A DNA stretch of 64,000 nt from JBLEFH01 sp047345645 (GCA_047345645.1 JBLEFH010000003.1); one strand, 5' to 3'; positions 34,722 through 43,396 are shown, counted from the stretch's first letter. Notes: generated by a model from the letters alone, not told the origin. Translations and numbers: made by a program.

Positions 34722-35554
34722 TCGACAGCCTTCCCCCCTTGCGCGACGTGATCGCGGCCCATGATCTCAGAGCGAAAAAATCGCTCGGGCAGAACTTCCT
34801 GATGGACCTCAACCTCACCGCGAAAATCGCGCGGCAGGCGGGGGATTTGTCGGAATGTGATGTGCTGGAAATCGGCCCCGGCCCCGGCGGGCTGACGCGC
34901 GGGCTTCTGGCCGAAGGCGCGCGCCATGTGGTCGCCATCGAGCGCGACAGCCGCGCCATTCCGGCCCTCGATGAGATCGCCGCCGCCTATCCGGGCCGCC
35001 TCACGGTGCTGGAAGGCGACGCGCTGGCCCTCGATCCCGCCGCGCATCTGACCCCGCCCGTCCGCATCGCCGCCAATCTGCCCTATAATATCGGCACCGA
35101 ACTGCTCGTCCGCTGGCTCACGCCGCCGACATGGCCGCCGTTTTGGCAGAGCCTGACGCTGATGTTTCAAAAGGAAGTCGCGCAGCGGATCGTGGCGCAG
35201 CCGGGCAGCAAGGCCTACGGGCGGCTCGCGATACTGGCACAATGGCGCTGCGAGGCGCGTATGGCGATGGAAATTCCGCCCGCTGCCTTCACACCGCCGC
35301 CCAAAGTGCATTCGGCGGTCGTCCATCTCACCGCTCTGCCCGAACCGCGCTATCCGGCGGATGCGGAGGTGCTGAGCCGCACCGTCGCCGCCGCTTTCGG
35401 GCAGCGCCGCAAAATGCTGCGCGCCAGCCTCAAGGGCCTCGCGCCGGATATCGAAGATCGTCTGGAAGCGTCCGGCATCAAGCCAACCGCGCGGGCCGAA
35501 GAGATTGAACTGGAACGTTTCTGCGCCCTCGCCCGAAACCTCGCCGCCACATAA
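34718..35554 (+). CDS. rsmA: 16S rRNA (adenine1518-N6/adenine1519-N6)-dimethyltransferase
   Basis: Dimethylates two adjacent adenines in helix 45 near the 3' end of 16S rRNA during small-subunit assembly; also called KsgA. The 278-residue protein has KKSLGQNFLMDLNL, the SAM motif VLEIGPGPGGLTRGLL (about 47-62), the acidic motif AIERD and the catalytic NLPYNIG. It ends the lptF-rsmA run and is followed by a terminator. Confidence 0.97.
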   Translation: MIDSLPPLRDVIAAHDLRAKKSLGQNFLMDLNLTAKIARQAGDLSECDVLEIGPGPGGLTRGLLAEGARHVVAIERDSRAIPALDEIAAAYPGRLTVLEGDALALDPAAHLTPPVRIAANLPYNIGTELLVRWLTPPTWPPFWQSLTLMFQKEVAQRIVAQPGSKAYGRLAILAQWRCEARMAMEIPPAAFTPPPKVHSAVVHLTALPEPRYPADAEVLSRTVAAAFGQRRKMLRASLKGLAPDIEDRLEASGIKPTARAEEIELERFCALARNLAAT

Positions 35555-35578
35555 AAAACCCCGCCGAAGCGGGGCTTT
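35552..35578. terminator. Terminator between rsmA and the DUF4167 gene
   Basis: CCCCGC and GCGGGG (35559-35564, 35569-35574) form a stem around CGAA. Read leftward the stem is followed by six Ts, a strong tail for the DUF4167 transcript; read rightward the tail is only CTTTGA, so it works less well for rsmA. Confidence 0.8.
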
Positions 35579-35580
35579 GA

Positions 35581-36174
35581 TCACTCTGCGGAGCTGGCTG
35601 CGCGCGGCTCAACCGTGCCAGCGGCCTTGCGCCGGCGGGTCTTGGGCTTGTCTTCGCCCTCCGCCGCATCAGCAGACTGGGCCTCCGCCTCTTCGGCTGC
35701 TTTTTCCGCCTTGGGCTTGCGACCGCGCTTTTTCGGCGCAGGCTTTTCCCCTTCATCGGACGCCGCCTCGCTCGCCGTATCCTTTTGATCCGGCTTGGAC
35801 TTGCCCTCGGGCGTTTCGACGATGTTGCTGTCGCTCTCATCGTCGCTGCTGTTGTCCTGATCCTGACCGCGCTGCTCATTGCGGCGCTGGTCCTCGCGGC
35901 TCTGGCGCTCGGCCTGCTCGCGATACGCCTCGTTCAGAAGGCGCGTATAATGCTCGGCATGTTGCTGATAGTTTTCAGCCGCCACACGGTCCCCCGAGAG
36001 CTGCGCGTCACGCGCCAGCGAGGTATATTTTTCAATAACTTGTGCCGGGGTTCCGCGCACACGGCCGTCCGGGCCGGCGCTGTCAAAGACACGGTTGATG
36101 ACATTCCCCGAAGAACGGCCACCGCGGTTATTGTTCTTGTTGTTGCGCGAACGCGATTTGTTAGAAGCTCTCAT
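35581..36174 (-). CDS. DUF4167 domain protein
   Basis: Uncharacterised alphaproteobacterial protein of 197 residues. The N-terminus is Arg/Asn/Lys-rich (RASNKSRSRNNKNNNRGGRS) and suggests nucleic-acid binding. The DUF4167 core lies at about 25-90 (VINRVFDSAGPDGRVRGTPAQVIEKYTSLARDAQLSGDRVAAENYQQHAEHY), with helices predicted. The rest (90-197) is low-complexity, Glu/Lys/Ala-rich and likely disordered, with AT-hook-like KKRGRKPKAEK near 150. It lies downstream of prmC in the same direction across a 172-base gap, as in relatives. Confidence 0.9.
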   Translation of the reverse strand: MRASNKSRSRNNKNNNRGGRSSGNVINRVFDSAGPDGRVRGTPAQVIEKYTSLARDAQLSGDRVAAENYQQHAEHYTRLLNEAYREQAERQSREDQRRNEQRGQDQDNSSDDESDSNIVETPEGKSKPDQKDTASEAASDEGEKPAPKKRGRKPKAEKAAEEAEAQSADAAEGEDKPKTRRRKAAGTVEPRAASSAE

Positions 36175-36346
36175 AAACTCTGTTTCACATCAGTTTATCA
36201 CAAAGACCGGCGCTCCTGAGGGAGCGTCAAATTTCTAGAAACCGATCAGCAAAGCACTCCGCGACCTCCAACCCCGTGGTCTCAACCTGAAGTGCTTCTG
36301 CCCTTATAAATGCCGAAAAACGTAACGCAACCCTTAAAATCGAGGC

Positions 36347-37162
36347 TCAAGGCTGCGTGACTTTCAAAACACGGTCCCGTCCGTCGAGATCCGGAAGGAT
36401 TTCAACGGCAAAACCTGCCCGGCGAAAAATGGCGCTGGCGCTCTCGCCCTGTTCCAAACCGATCTCGAAAAACGCGCGGCCGCCCGGTTCAAGATGCGCC
36501 GCGAGCCCGGCCGCAAGGGTCCGATAACTCGCGAGCCCATCCCCGCCCGTCGTGAGCGCGAGATGCGGATCGAAGCGCCGGACCTCCGGTGCGAGCGTCT
36601 CCATTTCGGTTTCCGTGATATAGGGCGGATTGGAGACGATGAGATCGAAGCGGCCCGTGACCGGCGCAAACCAGTCGCCTTGCAGTAAGGTCACACGATC
36701 CGTTAGCGCAAGATTTTCGGCGTTCCGGAGGGCCATGGCGAGGGCGTTTTCGGAAAGATCCGTGGCCACCCCAGCGGCGTCCGGCCGCTCCGCCAGTAAG
36801 CTTAATATAATCGCGCCGCTGCCCGTTCCAAGGTCCAGCGCGCGAGAAAATGGCGCCTCCAGCGCGGCGAGAACCAGCGTCTCCGTCTCAGGGCGTGGGT
36901 CGAGAACATCGGGGCCGGTCAGGAATTCATGCTTGAAAAAGAGACGCTTGCCGAGGATCTTTGACACCGGCTCCCGCGCGGCGCGGCGGGTGAGCGCCGC
37001 CTGATAGCGCGCCGCGTCCTCCGCACTCACCGGATCGCTGTCGAAAAGACTACGCCCGCAAATCCCTTGCAAAAGCCGCCGTGCATCCTGCGCACCGCCG
37101 TCTATCTCCGCAAGCGCCTCGCGCCCCATCCGCAACGCGTCGCGAACCGTCAGATCAACCAT
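36347..37162 (-). CDS. prmC: Peptide chain release factor N5-glutamine methyltransferase
   Basis: Methylates the Gln of the GGQ motif in release factors, using SAM. The 271-residue protein has an N-terminal helical domain (about 1-85), the SAM motif ALDLGTGSGAIILSLL (about 109-124) and the catalytic VSNPPYITETE near residue 180. It overlaps the end of prfA by eight bases, and RF1 is its substrate, so enzyme and target are co-expressed. Confidence 0.96.
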   Translation of the reverse strand: MVDLTVRDALRMGREALAEIDGGAQDARRLLQGICGRSLFDSDPVSAEDAARYQAALTRRAAREPVSKILGKRLFFKHEFLTGPDVLDPRPETETLVLAALEAPFSRALDLGTGSGAIILSLLAERPDAAGVATDLSENALAMALRNAENLALTDRVTLLQGDWFAPVTGRFDLIVSNPPYITETEMETLAPEVRRFDPHLALTTGGDGLASYRTLAAGLAAHLEPGGRAFFEIGLEQGESASAIFRRAGFAVEILPDLDGRDRVLKVTQP

Positions 37163-38210
37163 CCTGCGCCGCCAACCGCGCGGCTTGATCGGCGGCCCGA
37201 AGCGCCTCGGTCAGCTCGCCCAAATCCCCCGCCATAACCTGATCGAGCTTATAGAGCGTCAGGTTAATGCGATGATCCGTGACGCGCCCTTGCGGGAAAT
37301 TATAGGTGCGAATGCGCTCGGACCGGTCACCGCTTCCGACATGCGCCTTGCGCGCCGCGGCCCGCTCGTCATCGGCCTCCTGCCGCTGCATATCGAAGAG
37401 CCGGGTGCGCAGAACCTGCATCGCCTGCGCCCGGTTCTGGTGCTGCGATTTTTCCGAACTTGTCACGACAATCCCGGTCGGAATATGCGTGATCCGCACC
37501 GCCGAATCCGTCGTGTTCACATGCTGACCGCCCGCACCGGAGGCCCGCATCGTATCGATTCGGATGTCCTCATTGCGAATCTCGACGTCGATATCCTCCG
37601 CCTCGGGCAGCACCGCCACCGTCGCCGCCGAGGTATGAATCCGCCCGCCACTTTCGGTCTGCGGCACGCGCTGGACGCGATGCACCCCGCTTTCGAATTT
37701 CAACCGCGCAAAGACGTTTTCACCCTTCACCGCCGCGATGACTTCCTTATAGCCGCCGATCTCGCCCGCATTTTCTTCCATAATCTCAACGCGCCAGCCC
37801 ATCTCATCGGCATGGCGCTGATACATGCGCAGGAGATCACCAGCGAAAAGCCCCGCCTCATCACCGCCCGTGCCGGCGCGAATTTCGAGGATCGCCGAGC
37901 GGTCATCGGCGTCGTCTTTTGGCAACAGCGCGAGGGTCAGGCTCCGCTCCGCCTCCGGCAAACGGGCGCGCAGATCGGGCAACTCCTCCGCCGCCAGCGC
38001 CTTCATCTCCGGATCGTCCAGCATTTCCTCGGCATCCGCGATGGCCGAGACCAGCCCGCGCCACGCCTCAATTTCCTCAACAATGGGCCGCAATTGTGCA
38101 TATTCGCGGCCAAGCTGCGACAGCTCGTCGGGTGTCGCGCCGCTAGCCATTTTCGCCTCAATATAGGCGAAACGCTCGGAAATCTGGGATATGCGCGCCT
38201 CGGGGATCAT
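37155..38210 (-). CDS. prfA: Peptide chain release factor 1
   Basis: Reads UAA and UAG stop codons and triggers peptide release. The 351-residue protein has the RF1-type PQT tripeptide (183-185) in RVPQTESGGR, not the RF2 SPF, and the catalytic GGQ at 227-229 in GAGGQHVNTTDSAVR. Length and motifs are ordinary. It overlaps prmC at the 3' end and is the first gene of that pair. Confidence 0.97.
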   Translation of the reverse strand: MIPEARISQISERFAYIEAKMASGATPDELSQLGREYAQLRPIVEEIEAWRGLVSAIADAEEMLDDPEMKALAAEELPDLRARLPEAERSLTLALLPKDDADDRSAILEIRAGTGGDEAGLFAGDLLRMYQRHADEMGWRVEIMEENAGEIGGYKEVIAAVKGENVFARLKFESGVHRVQRVPQTESGGRIHTSAATVAVLPEAEDIDVEIRNEDIRIDTMRASGAGGQHVNTTDSAVRITHIPTGIVVTSSEKSQHQNRAQAMQVLRTRLFDMQRQEADDERAAARKAHVGSGDRSERIRTYNFPQGRVTDHRINLTLYKLDQVMAGDLGELTEALRAADQAARLAAQDG

Positions 38211-38247
38211 CGGGATGATCTGCCCTCTTGGGCCGCGCCGGTCAAGC

Positions 38248-38694
38248 TCATTGCGCCAGCAGGTCGAGCCAGCGGGTCAGCCGCGCCTTGTTCACGCCCA
38301 TATCGCTATGCCCAAAGCGCGAGCGTGAATAGGCGGTGACAACGGTCTCCGGGCCGTCTTGCGTAAACTGCAGGGAGATATAATCGGGATAGCCCATCAG
38401 CTTCGAGCGCGCGATATAGGTCGCATGTCCGGTTGAAGGATCGCCCGCAAGCCGCTGAACCGCCTCATTTTCCATGATCTGCGAGTCAAAATTCTGCGCC
38501 AGCGCATTGGCATCGCCCGTGATGCGCAGCGGCTCACGGTCCCCGCCCTCGGCGACGAGATAGTCATTCGGCTTGCCCGTCCGCTTCGCCTTCTCCGGCT
38601 CGACATGCCAGGCCTCAGGATCCGACGGCGCGAGCCGCACCCAAGCCGCAAAGCCGATCACGACCAGCGCAACGAGGATCAGAAGCAGCTTCAT
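38248..38694 (-). CDS. DUF1499 domain membrane-anchored protein
   Basis: A 148-residue protein with one N-terminal membrane segment (KLLLILVALVVIGFAAWVRL) and a DUF1499-type domain. YIARSKLMGYPDYISLQF and VVTAYSRSRFGHSDMGVNKARLTRWL are characteristic. The domain should lie in the periplasm. No function is known for the family. Its ATG overlaps the ispG stop by four bases, indicating coupling. Confidence 0.85.
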   Translation of the reverse strand: MKLLLILVALVVIGFAAWVRLAPSDPEAWHVEPEKAKRTGKPNDYLVAEGGDREPLRITGDANALAQNFDSQIMENEAVQRLAGDPSTGHATYIARSKLMGYPDYISLQFTQDGPETVVTAYSRSRFGHSDMGVNKARLTRWLDLLAQ

Positions 38695-39812
38695 TCCGCC
38701 GCCTCCTGCGCCGCTTCGATCTCGGCGGCTTTTTTCTCAACCTCTTCAACGATGTGGTCGATCATCTTGTCATTATCGATCCGGTGGTCCTGCTTGCCCG
38801 CAAGATAAACCATGCCGTGACCCGCGCCGCCGCCGGTGAAGCCCACATCGGTCATCAGCGCCTCGCCCGGCCCGTTCACCACGCAGCCAATGATCGAGAG
38901 ACTCATCGGCGTCTTGATATGCTCCAGACGGTCCTCCAGAATTTCCACAGTCTTGATCACGTCGAACCCCTGCCGCGCGCAGGACGGGCAGGAAATGATG
39001 TTGACGCCGCGATGGCGCAGGCCGAGGGATTTCAGGATTTCGAACCCGATTTTTACCTCTTCCACGGGGTCGGCGGAGAGCGAGACCCGCAGCGTGTCCC
39101 CGATCCCCATCCACAGCAAATTGCCAAGCCCGATGGCCGATTTCACCGTGCCGGAGGTCAGCCCGCCCGCCTCGGTAATGCCCAGATGAATCGGCGCGTC
39201 CGTCGCTTCGGCCAGCCCCTGATAGGCCGCCGCCGAGAGGAACACATCGGAGGCTTTCACGCTGATTTTGAACTCGTGGAAGTCGTTGTCCTCAAGAATA
39301 CGGATATGGTCGAGCCCACTTTCGATCATCGCTTCGGGGCAAGGTTCACCATATTTTTCAAGCAGATGCTTTTCGAGGCTCCCCGCATTGACGCCGATCC
39401 GCATGGAGCAACCATGATCCCGCGCCGCCTTGATCACCTCGCGCACGCGGTCGGGTTTGCCGATATTGCCAGGGTTGATCCGAAGGCAGGCCGCGCCCGC
39501 CTCCGCCGCCTCGATCCCGCGTTTGTAATGGAAATGAATATCCGCCACGATCGGCACCGGGCTCTCGCGGCAAATCTCCTTCATCGCCTTCGCCGAATCC
39601 TCATCCGGCACGGAAACGCGCACCATATCTGCGCCCGCCTCGGCGCAGCGCTGGATTTGCTCAATCGTCGCCTTCGCATCGGTCGTCAGCGTGTTCGTCA
39701 TCGTCTGCACGCTGATCGGCGCGCCGCCCCCGACCGGGACCGAGCCGACATGGATCTGACGACTCTCGCGGCGCTGGATTTCCCGCCATGGGCGAATGTT
39801 ATGGAGCGACAT
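38691..39812 (-). CDS. ispG: 4-hydroxy-3-methylbut-2-en-1-yl diphosphate synthase
   Basis: Iron-sulfur enzyme of the non-mevalonate isoprenoid pathway that turns MEcPP into HMBPP; also named GcpE. The 373-residue protein has VPVGGGAPISVQTMTNT near 27-43, RINPGNIGKPDRV and the SCPSCARQGFD cluster-binding Cys pair near 274-284. Isoprenoid supply feeds undecaprenyl carriers, quinones and, in many relatives, carotenoids. The start at 39812 (MSLHNIRPWREIQRRESR) fits. A 14-base palindrome lies about 90 bases upstream. Confidence 0.96.
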   Translation of the reverse strand: MSLHNIRPWREIQRRESRQIHVGSVPVGGGAPISVQTMTNTLTTDAKATIEQIQRCAEAGADMVRVSVPDEDSAKAMKEICRESPVPIVADIHFHYKRGIEAAEAGAACLRINPGNIGKPDRVREVIKAARDHGCSMRIGVNAGSLEKHLLEKYGEPCPEAMIESGLDHIRILEDNDFHEFKISVKASDVFLSAAAYQGLAEATDAPIHLGITEAGGLTSGTVKSAIGLGNLLWMGIGDTLRVSLSADPVEEVKIGFEILKSLGLRHRGVNIISCPSCARQGFDVIKTVEILEDRLEHIKTPMSLSIIGCVVNGPGEALMTDVGFTGGGAGHGMVYLAGKQDHRIDNDKMIDHIVEEVEKKAAEIEAAQEAAE

Positions 39813-39899
39813 CGCTATCTCCGTCGGTCTGCGGCGTTGGAACTTCGAAAGCTATATAGGATGGACGGGGCGTGGTGTCACCCATCACCGCATGGAAGC

Positions 39900-39913
39900 G
39901 ATTAACGTTAATC
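39900..39913. repeat. 14-base perfect palindrome between rodZ and ispG
   Basis: GATTAACGTTAATC is self-complementary. It lies 2 bases beyond the rodZ stop and about 90 bases upstream of the ispG start, where it could be a regulator site for ispG. It does not have the N7 spacing of the CtrA box. Confidence 0.4.
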
Positions 39914-39915
39914 GG

Positions 39916-41004
39916 TCAATCTTGCGCGACTTTGGTTCCGGCATCGCCGGAGGGAAGACCCGGTCCTTCGGGTTGCGGCAGATCCTCCAGCACCCCTTCG
40001 GCGGCCTCGAAACGCTCCACCACATCATCGGGAAGGAGCGAAATTTGCTTGGCAACACCGGTGCCGCGCCCCGCAGGGCCGTAAGCCACTTCTTCGATCA
40101 CAAGGTAAACGGAGCCGGAATTGCCCGCGCGGAGCAGCGGGTTTTCGACATCGAGCGGTACGGAATAGCGCTCGCCGACTTCGAGAATTTTCTCAAGCAG
40201 AACAGATCCATCCGGCAGATAGACACGTACCCAGGCCGGGCGAATTGCCACGATCTGCACATTCGGCGGCGTGATATCTTCGGTGACAATTGGCGTCGGG
40301 TTGACGGTCGCAACAGCAGGCGTCACCTCAACCGGCGTTTCCGTCTGCGCCACCGTGCGGAAATAGCCGCTTTCCTGCGGGTCCAGCGAAGCAATGCGGC
40401 CATCACGCGGCGCGAGCTGCGGAACCTTCAATTCCTGCGGCTTATAAAGGCGCTCCAGCGAGGACAGCTTCAACTCGTCTTCCGCCTCGGGCGAGGTCAC
40501 ATCCGGCGCGGAAAGCTCTGCCGTCACCTCGGGCGTCTGCTCGGACGGCGCGAAATTCACCCGCTGAATATTCTGCAAGAACAGCCAGCCACTGTAGAGA
40601 AGCCCGCAAATCAGGGCGAGCAGCACTGCCGTCGACGCCACGGAAGAAAACGAAATGCTCTCATACCATCGCGATTTGCGGACATAATCGTAACTCGCAT
40701 CGGCGGAGCGGCGAAAATCGGACGGTTTGGTGTAGCTTTCGAGCTTAAAGCCGGACTCGCGCCGGAATTTGTCGAGCATCGCCTCGGGGTCGAGCCCCAG
40801 ATACCGCGCGTAGCTCCGCACATAGCCGGAAACAAAGGATTTATTGTCGATAATGGAGGGATCGCAGTCTTCGATAGCAGCCAGATAGCGCGCTTTGATC
40901 CGCAATTCGCGCTCAACATCGAGCAGCGACTTGCCGAGCGTCGCGCGTTCTCCTCGCAAGAGGTCGCCTAGAAGGATCTCATCGTAAGACAACGTTGTGT
41001 CCAT
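39916..41004 (-). CDS. rodZ: RodZ-like helix-turn-helix membrane protein
   Basis: Shape-related membrane protein of 362 residues. An HTH domain lies at about 11-75 (LLRGERATLGKSLLDVERELRIKARYLAAIED), with SFVSGYVRSYARYLGLDPEAML following. One membrane helix is near 118-145 (ASTAVLLALICGLLYSGWLFL), then a long Pro/Glu/Thr-rich periplasmic linker, and a DUF4115-type beta domain at about 270-330 (IRPAWVRVYLPDGSVLLEKIL). RodZ links the membrane to MreB in other bacteria; mreB is not in this window. It precedes ispG on the same strand by 100 bases. Confidence 0.9.
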   Translation of the reverse strand: MDTTLSYDEILLGDLLRGERATLGKSLLDVERELRIKARYLAAIEDCDPSIIDNKSFVSGYVRSYARYLGLDPEAMLDKFRRESGFKLESYTKPSDFRRSADASYDYVRKSRWYESISFSSVASTAVLLALICGLLYSGWLFLQNIQRVNFAPSEQTPEVTAELSAPDVTSPEAEDELKLSSLERLYKPQELKVPQLAPRDGRIASLDPQESGYFRTVAQTETPVEVTPAVATVNPTPIVTEDITPPNVQIVAIRPAWVRVYLPDGSVLLEKILEVGERYSVPLDVENPLLRAGNSGSVYLVIEEVAYGPAGRGTGVAKQISLLPDDVVERFEAAEGVLEDLPQPEGPGLPSGDAGTKVAQD

Positions 41005-41164
41005 TCTGCCTGATGCCGGACTTCTGCCCGACTTGCTCCACCTGTTTTCGCACGCAACCGAATCGACTGCGCATCGATTTTTTTCATTTCATAATAATAT
41101 CATGAATCAAATATGAACGGGCTGAATTTGCCGTGAAATATTTGAAACGTTGCGGCGGAGTCGC

Positions 41165-42388
41165 TTATCCGGCCATCTCGACACGTGCCAAAGCGCAGTG
41201 CGACCAGAGCTGATCCATGCCCTTGATGAGCGCGTCAAACTCCTTCGGACCATGGACCGGAGAGGGGGTGAAGCGCAAGCGCTCAGTCCCTTTCGGCACG
41301 GTCGGATAGTTAATGGGCTGCACGTAAATGCCGTGATCATGCAGCAGCGTGTCGGAGATAAATTTACACTTCACCGGGTTGCCCACGAGAACGGGCACAA
41401 TGTGGCTCGGGCTGTCGATCAGCGGCAGGCCGAGCATCCGGAAGCGCGTTTTCAGCAGTTCCGCCCGCTCCTGATGCAGCGCGCGCAGCTCTGGCGCGGT
41501 TTTCAAGTAACGAATCGAGGCGGTAGCCCCCGCAGCGACCGCAGGCGGCAGCGAGGTGGTAAAGATGAAGCCCGGCGCATAGCTGCGGATCGCGTCCACC
41601 ATTTTCGCGCTCGCCGCGATATAGCCGCCATGGACGCCAAATGCTTTGCCGAGCGTACCGTTAATAATGTCGATCCGGTCGAGCAGCCCCTGCTCTTCCG
41701 CGACACCGCCACCGCGCGGGCCATACATCCCCACGGCGTGCACTTCGTCGAGATAGGTGAGCGCGCCGAACTCGTCGGCCAGATCGCAGACCTCTTTGAT
41801 CGGGCCGAAATCCCCATCCATCGAATAGACGGATTCGAAGGCGATCACGATCGGACGCCCCGGCTCAATCGCTTCAAGAATTTCGCGCAAATGCCCGAGA
41901 TCGCTGTGTTTCCACAGATGTTTCTCCATGCGGCCGCGCCGGATTCCCTCAATCATCGAGGCGTGATTCAGGCTGTCGGAGATCATCACCAGATCCGGGA
42001 AAAGCCGCGCGAGGGTCGAGAGCGTCGCGTCATTGGCGTTGTAGGCCGACGTGAAAAGCAGCGCCGCTTCCTTCTGGTGCAGATCCGCAATCTCGTCCTC
42101 AAGCGCGCGGTGATAGACCGTCGTGCCGGAGATGTTGCGTGTGCCACCAGAACCAGCGCCCACATGGTCAATCGCCTCATGCATGGCTTTCAGCACATCG
42201 GGATGCTGGCCCATGCCGAGATAATCATTGCCGCACCAGACGGTTATGTCCTGCTCGCTGCCATCGGGACGACGCAAAATCGCATGGGGGAACTGACCGC
42301 CCTTGCGATAAATGTCGTGGAAAACCCGGTAACGCCCCTCATCGTGAAGGGCGTCAATGGCGCGATCGAGTGCGTCTGAATAATTCAC
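41165..42388 (-). CDS. hemA: 5-aminolevulinate synthase
   Basis: PLP enzyme of the C4 (Shemin) route that condenses glycine and succinyl-CoA to 5-aminolevulinate, the first haem/bacteriochlorophyll precursor. The protein is about 407 residues and matches alphaproteobacterial ALAS throughout: TVWCGNDYLGMGQHP, GAGSGGTRNISGTT, FESVYSMDGDFG, LDEVHAVGMYGPRGGG and the PLP Lys in GTLGKAFGVHGG. The start is GTG at 42388 (NYSDALDRAI), which lines up with known family N-termini; a GTG at 42397 would add three residues. Neither has a strong ribosome site. An inverted repeat stands about 80-100 bases upstream. Only one ALAS is seen here. Confidence 0.96.
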   Translation of the reverse strand: MNYSDALDRAIDALHDEGRYRVFHDIYRKGGQFPHAILRRPDGSEQDITVWCGNDYLGMGQHPDVLKAMHEAIDHVGAGSGGTRNISGTTVYHRALEDEIADLHQKEAALLFTSAYNANDATLSTLARLFPDLVMISDSLNHASMIEGIRRGRMEKHLWKHSDLGHLREILEAIEPGRPIVIAFESVYSMDGDFGPIKEVCDLADEFGALTYLDEVHAVGMYGPRGGGVAEEQGLLDRIDIINGTLGKAFGVHGGYIAASAKMVDAIRSYAPGFIFTTSLPPAVAAGATASIRYLKTAPELRALHQERAELLKTRFRMLGLPLIDSPSHIVPVLVGNPVKCKFISDTLLHDHGIYVQPINYPTVPKGTERLRFTPSPVHGPKEFDALIKGMDQLWSHCALARVEMAG

Positions 42389-42417
42389 TGGTCTCACTGG
42401 CTCTTACGGCTGGTATC

Positions 42418-42487
42418 CGATAGCCAATATGGCCTATCTGAGCCGAGGGGTAAAGGCCAGCGGGGAAATTGACGCGCGCTGCGTCAA
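42418..42487 (-). promoter_or_regulatory. Inverted repeats in the hemA upstream region
   Basis: TTGACGC (42469-42475) and GCGTCAA (42481-42487) are exact inverted repeats around GCGCT. A second, imperfect palindrome, GATAGCCAATATGGCCTATC, lies nearer the gene at 42418-42437. Both fall between the MarR-type gene and hemA and are candidate control sites. The spacing does not match the FNR box TTGAT-N4-ATCAA. The protein that binds is unknown. Confidence 0.45.
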
Positions 42488-42501
42488 ACTTTCCGAAACC
42501 C

Positions 42502-43005
42502 TTAGTAAATATAGCGAATTTCGTCAGCCCAGAACCGCTCCAGCTTGCGCAGGGCGATGTTGAGGCTCTCCAGCGCGCCATCGCCGAGCAGCTCCGGCGA
42601 GGTCAGCGTTCCGGCATGGCGGTCGAAGAGTTTGCGCACGACCTCATGCACCGCTTGGCCGCGATCTGTCAGGCTCACGCGCACGGAGCGTTTGTCCGCG
42701 GCGCAGCGTTGATGATGCATATAGCCCAGATCCACCAGCTTCTTGAGGTTATAGGAGACGTTGGAGCCCTGATAATAGCCGCGGCTCTTGAGCTCGCCCG
42801 CCGTCACCTCATTCTCACCAATATTGAAAATCAGCAGCGCTTGTACGGCGTTGATGTCGATCAGACCCAGCCGTTCAAACTCATCCTTGATTACGTCGAG
42901 CAAGAGCCGGTGCAGACGTTCAACCAGCCCGAGCGTGTCGAGATAGGCGACGAGATCCGAGCGGGTCTCAGATGTTTCGACTTTGTTCGTTGCTTCAATA
43001 TCCAT
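42502..43005 (-). CDS. MarR-family transcriptional regulator (LdtR-like)
   Basis: A 167-residue winged-helix regulator. The recognition region is ELKSRGYYQGSNVSYNLKKLVDLGYM (about 70-95), followed by the wing HHQRCAADKRSVRVSLTDRG; the flanks form the dimerisation helices. Its sequence resembles LdtR, the alphaproteobacterial MarR protein that controls L,D-transpeptidase genes in Liberibacter and Sinorhizobium, so the L,D-transpeptidase at 53818-55467 is a candidate target. That link is inferred. A palindrome 32 bases upstream of its ATG may be an autoregulatory operator. It lies between sdhE and hemA on the same strand. Confidence 0.85.
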   Translation of the reverse strand: MDIEATNKVETSETRSDLVAYLDTLGLVERLHRLLLDVIKDEFERLGLIDINAVQALLIFNIGENEVTAGELKSRGYYQGSNVSYNLKKLVDLGYMHHQRCAADKRSVRVSLTDRGQAVHEVVRKLFDRHAGTLTSPELLGDGALESLNIALRKLERFWADEIRYIY

Positions 43006-43036
43006 GACCTACTCCGAATCTACTCTGATTGACGGG

Positions 43037-43053
43037 GAATTTTGCGCAAATTC
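43037..43053 (-). promoter_or_regulatory. Candidate operator of the MarR-family gene
   Basis: GAATTTTGCGCAAATTC contains the perfect 10-base palindrome TTTGCGCAAA with GAA/TTC arms offset by one base. Its place, 32 bases before the regulator's start codon, is typical of MarR autoregulation. No exact copy was found upstream of the L,D-transpeptidase gene. Confidence 0.4.
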
Positions 43054-43065
43054 GCCAAAAAGACG

Positions 43066-43335
43066 TTAACTCGACTCGCTTTTTATTCCGTGGTGGTTCC
43101 TGATGTGTTCCAGCGCGCCCATGTGAACCGGAGGCGCGGCGCGCTGCCCTGTCACCCAAAGGAAGAGGTCCTGATCGGACTCATCCATGAGCGTTTCGAG
43201 CGCATCAAGCTGGCTCTCGTCCAGATCGCTGAGCGCGTCCTGCGCATAGCGTCCGAGCAAGATATCCATTTCCTTCATGCCGCGATGTGAGGCACGCATG
43301 AAGATCCGTTTGCGCCGATCGTTCCAATCTCTCAT
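43066..43335 (-). CDS. sdhE: Succinate dehydrogenase assembly factor 2 (flavinator SdhE)
   Basis: An 89-residue protein that promotes covalent FAD attachment to the succinate dehydrogenase flavoprotein. The motif ASHRGMKEMDILLGRY (residues 15-30) contains the RGMKEMD signature with the essential Gly, and the C-terminal LETLMDESDQDLFLWVTGQ is also family-typical. It is divergent from the aminotransferase gene. No sdh genes are in the window. Confidence 0.93.
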   Translation of the reverse strand: MRDWNDRRKRIFMRASHRGMKEMDILLGRYAQDALSDLDESQLDALETLMDESDQDLFLWVTGQRAAPPVHMGALEHIRNHHGIKSESS

Positions 43336-43396
43336 AAAATCAACATATCATCCTTCAAACGCCCGTCTACCGCTTTACGCTTCCGAAAGGCCCCCC

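Noticed and set aside
42469..42487. An FNR-type site in front of hemA
   Set aside because: The arms TTGAC and GTCAA are separated by nine bases, not the four of an FNR box, although relatives do control hemA by oxygen.
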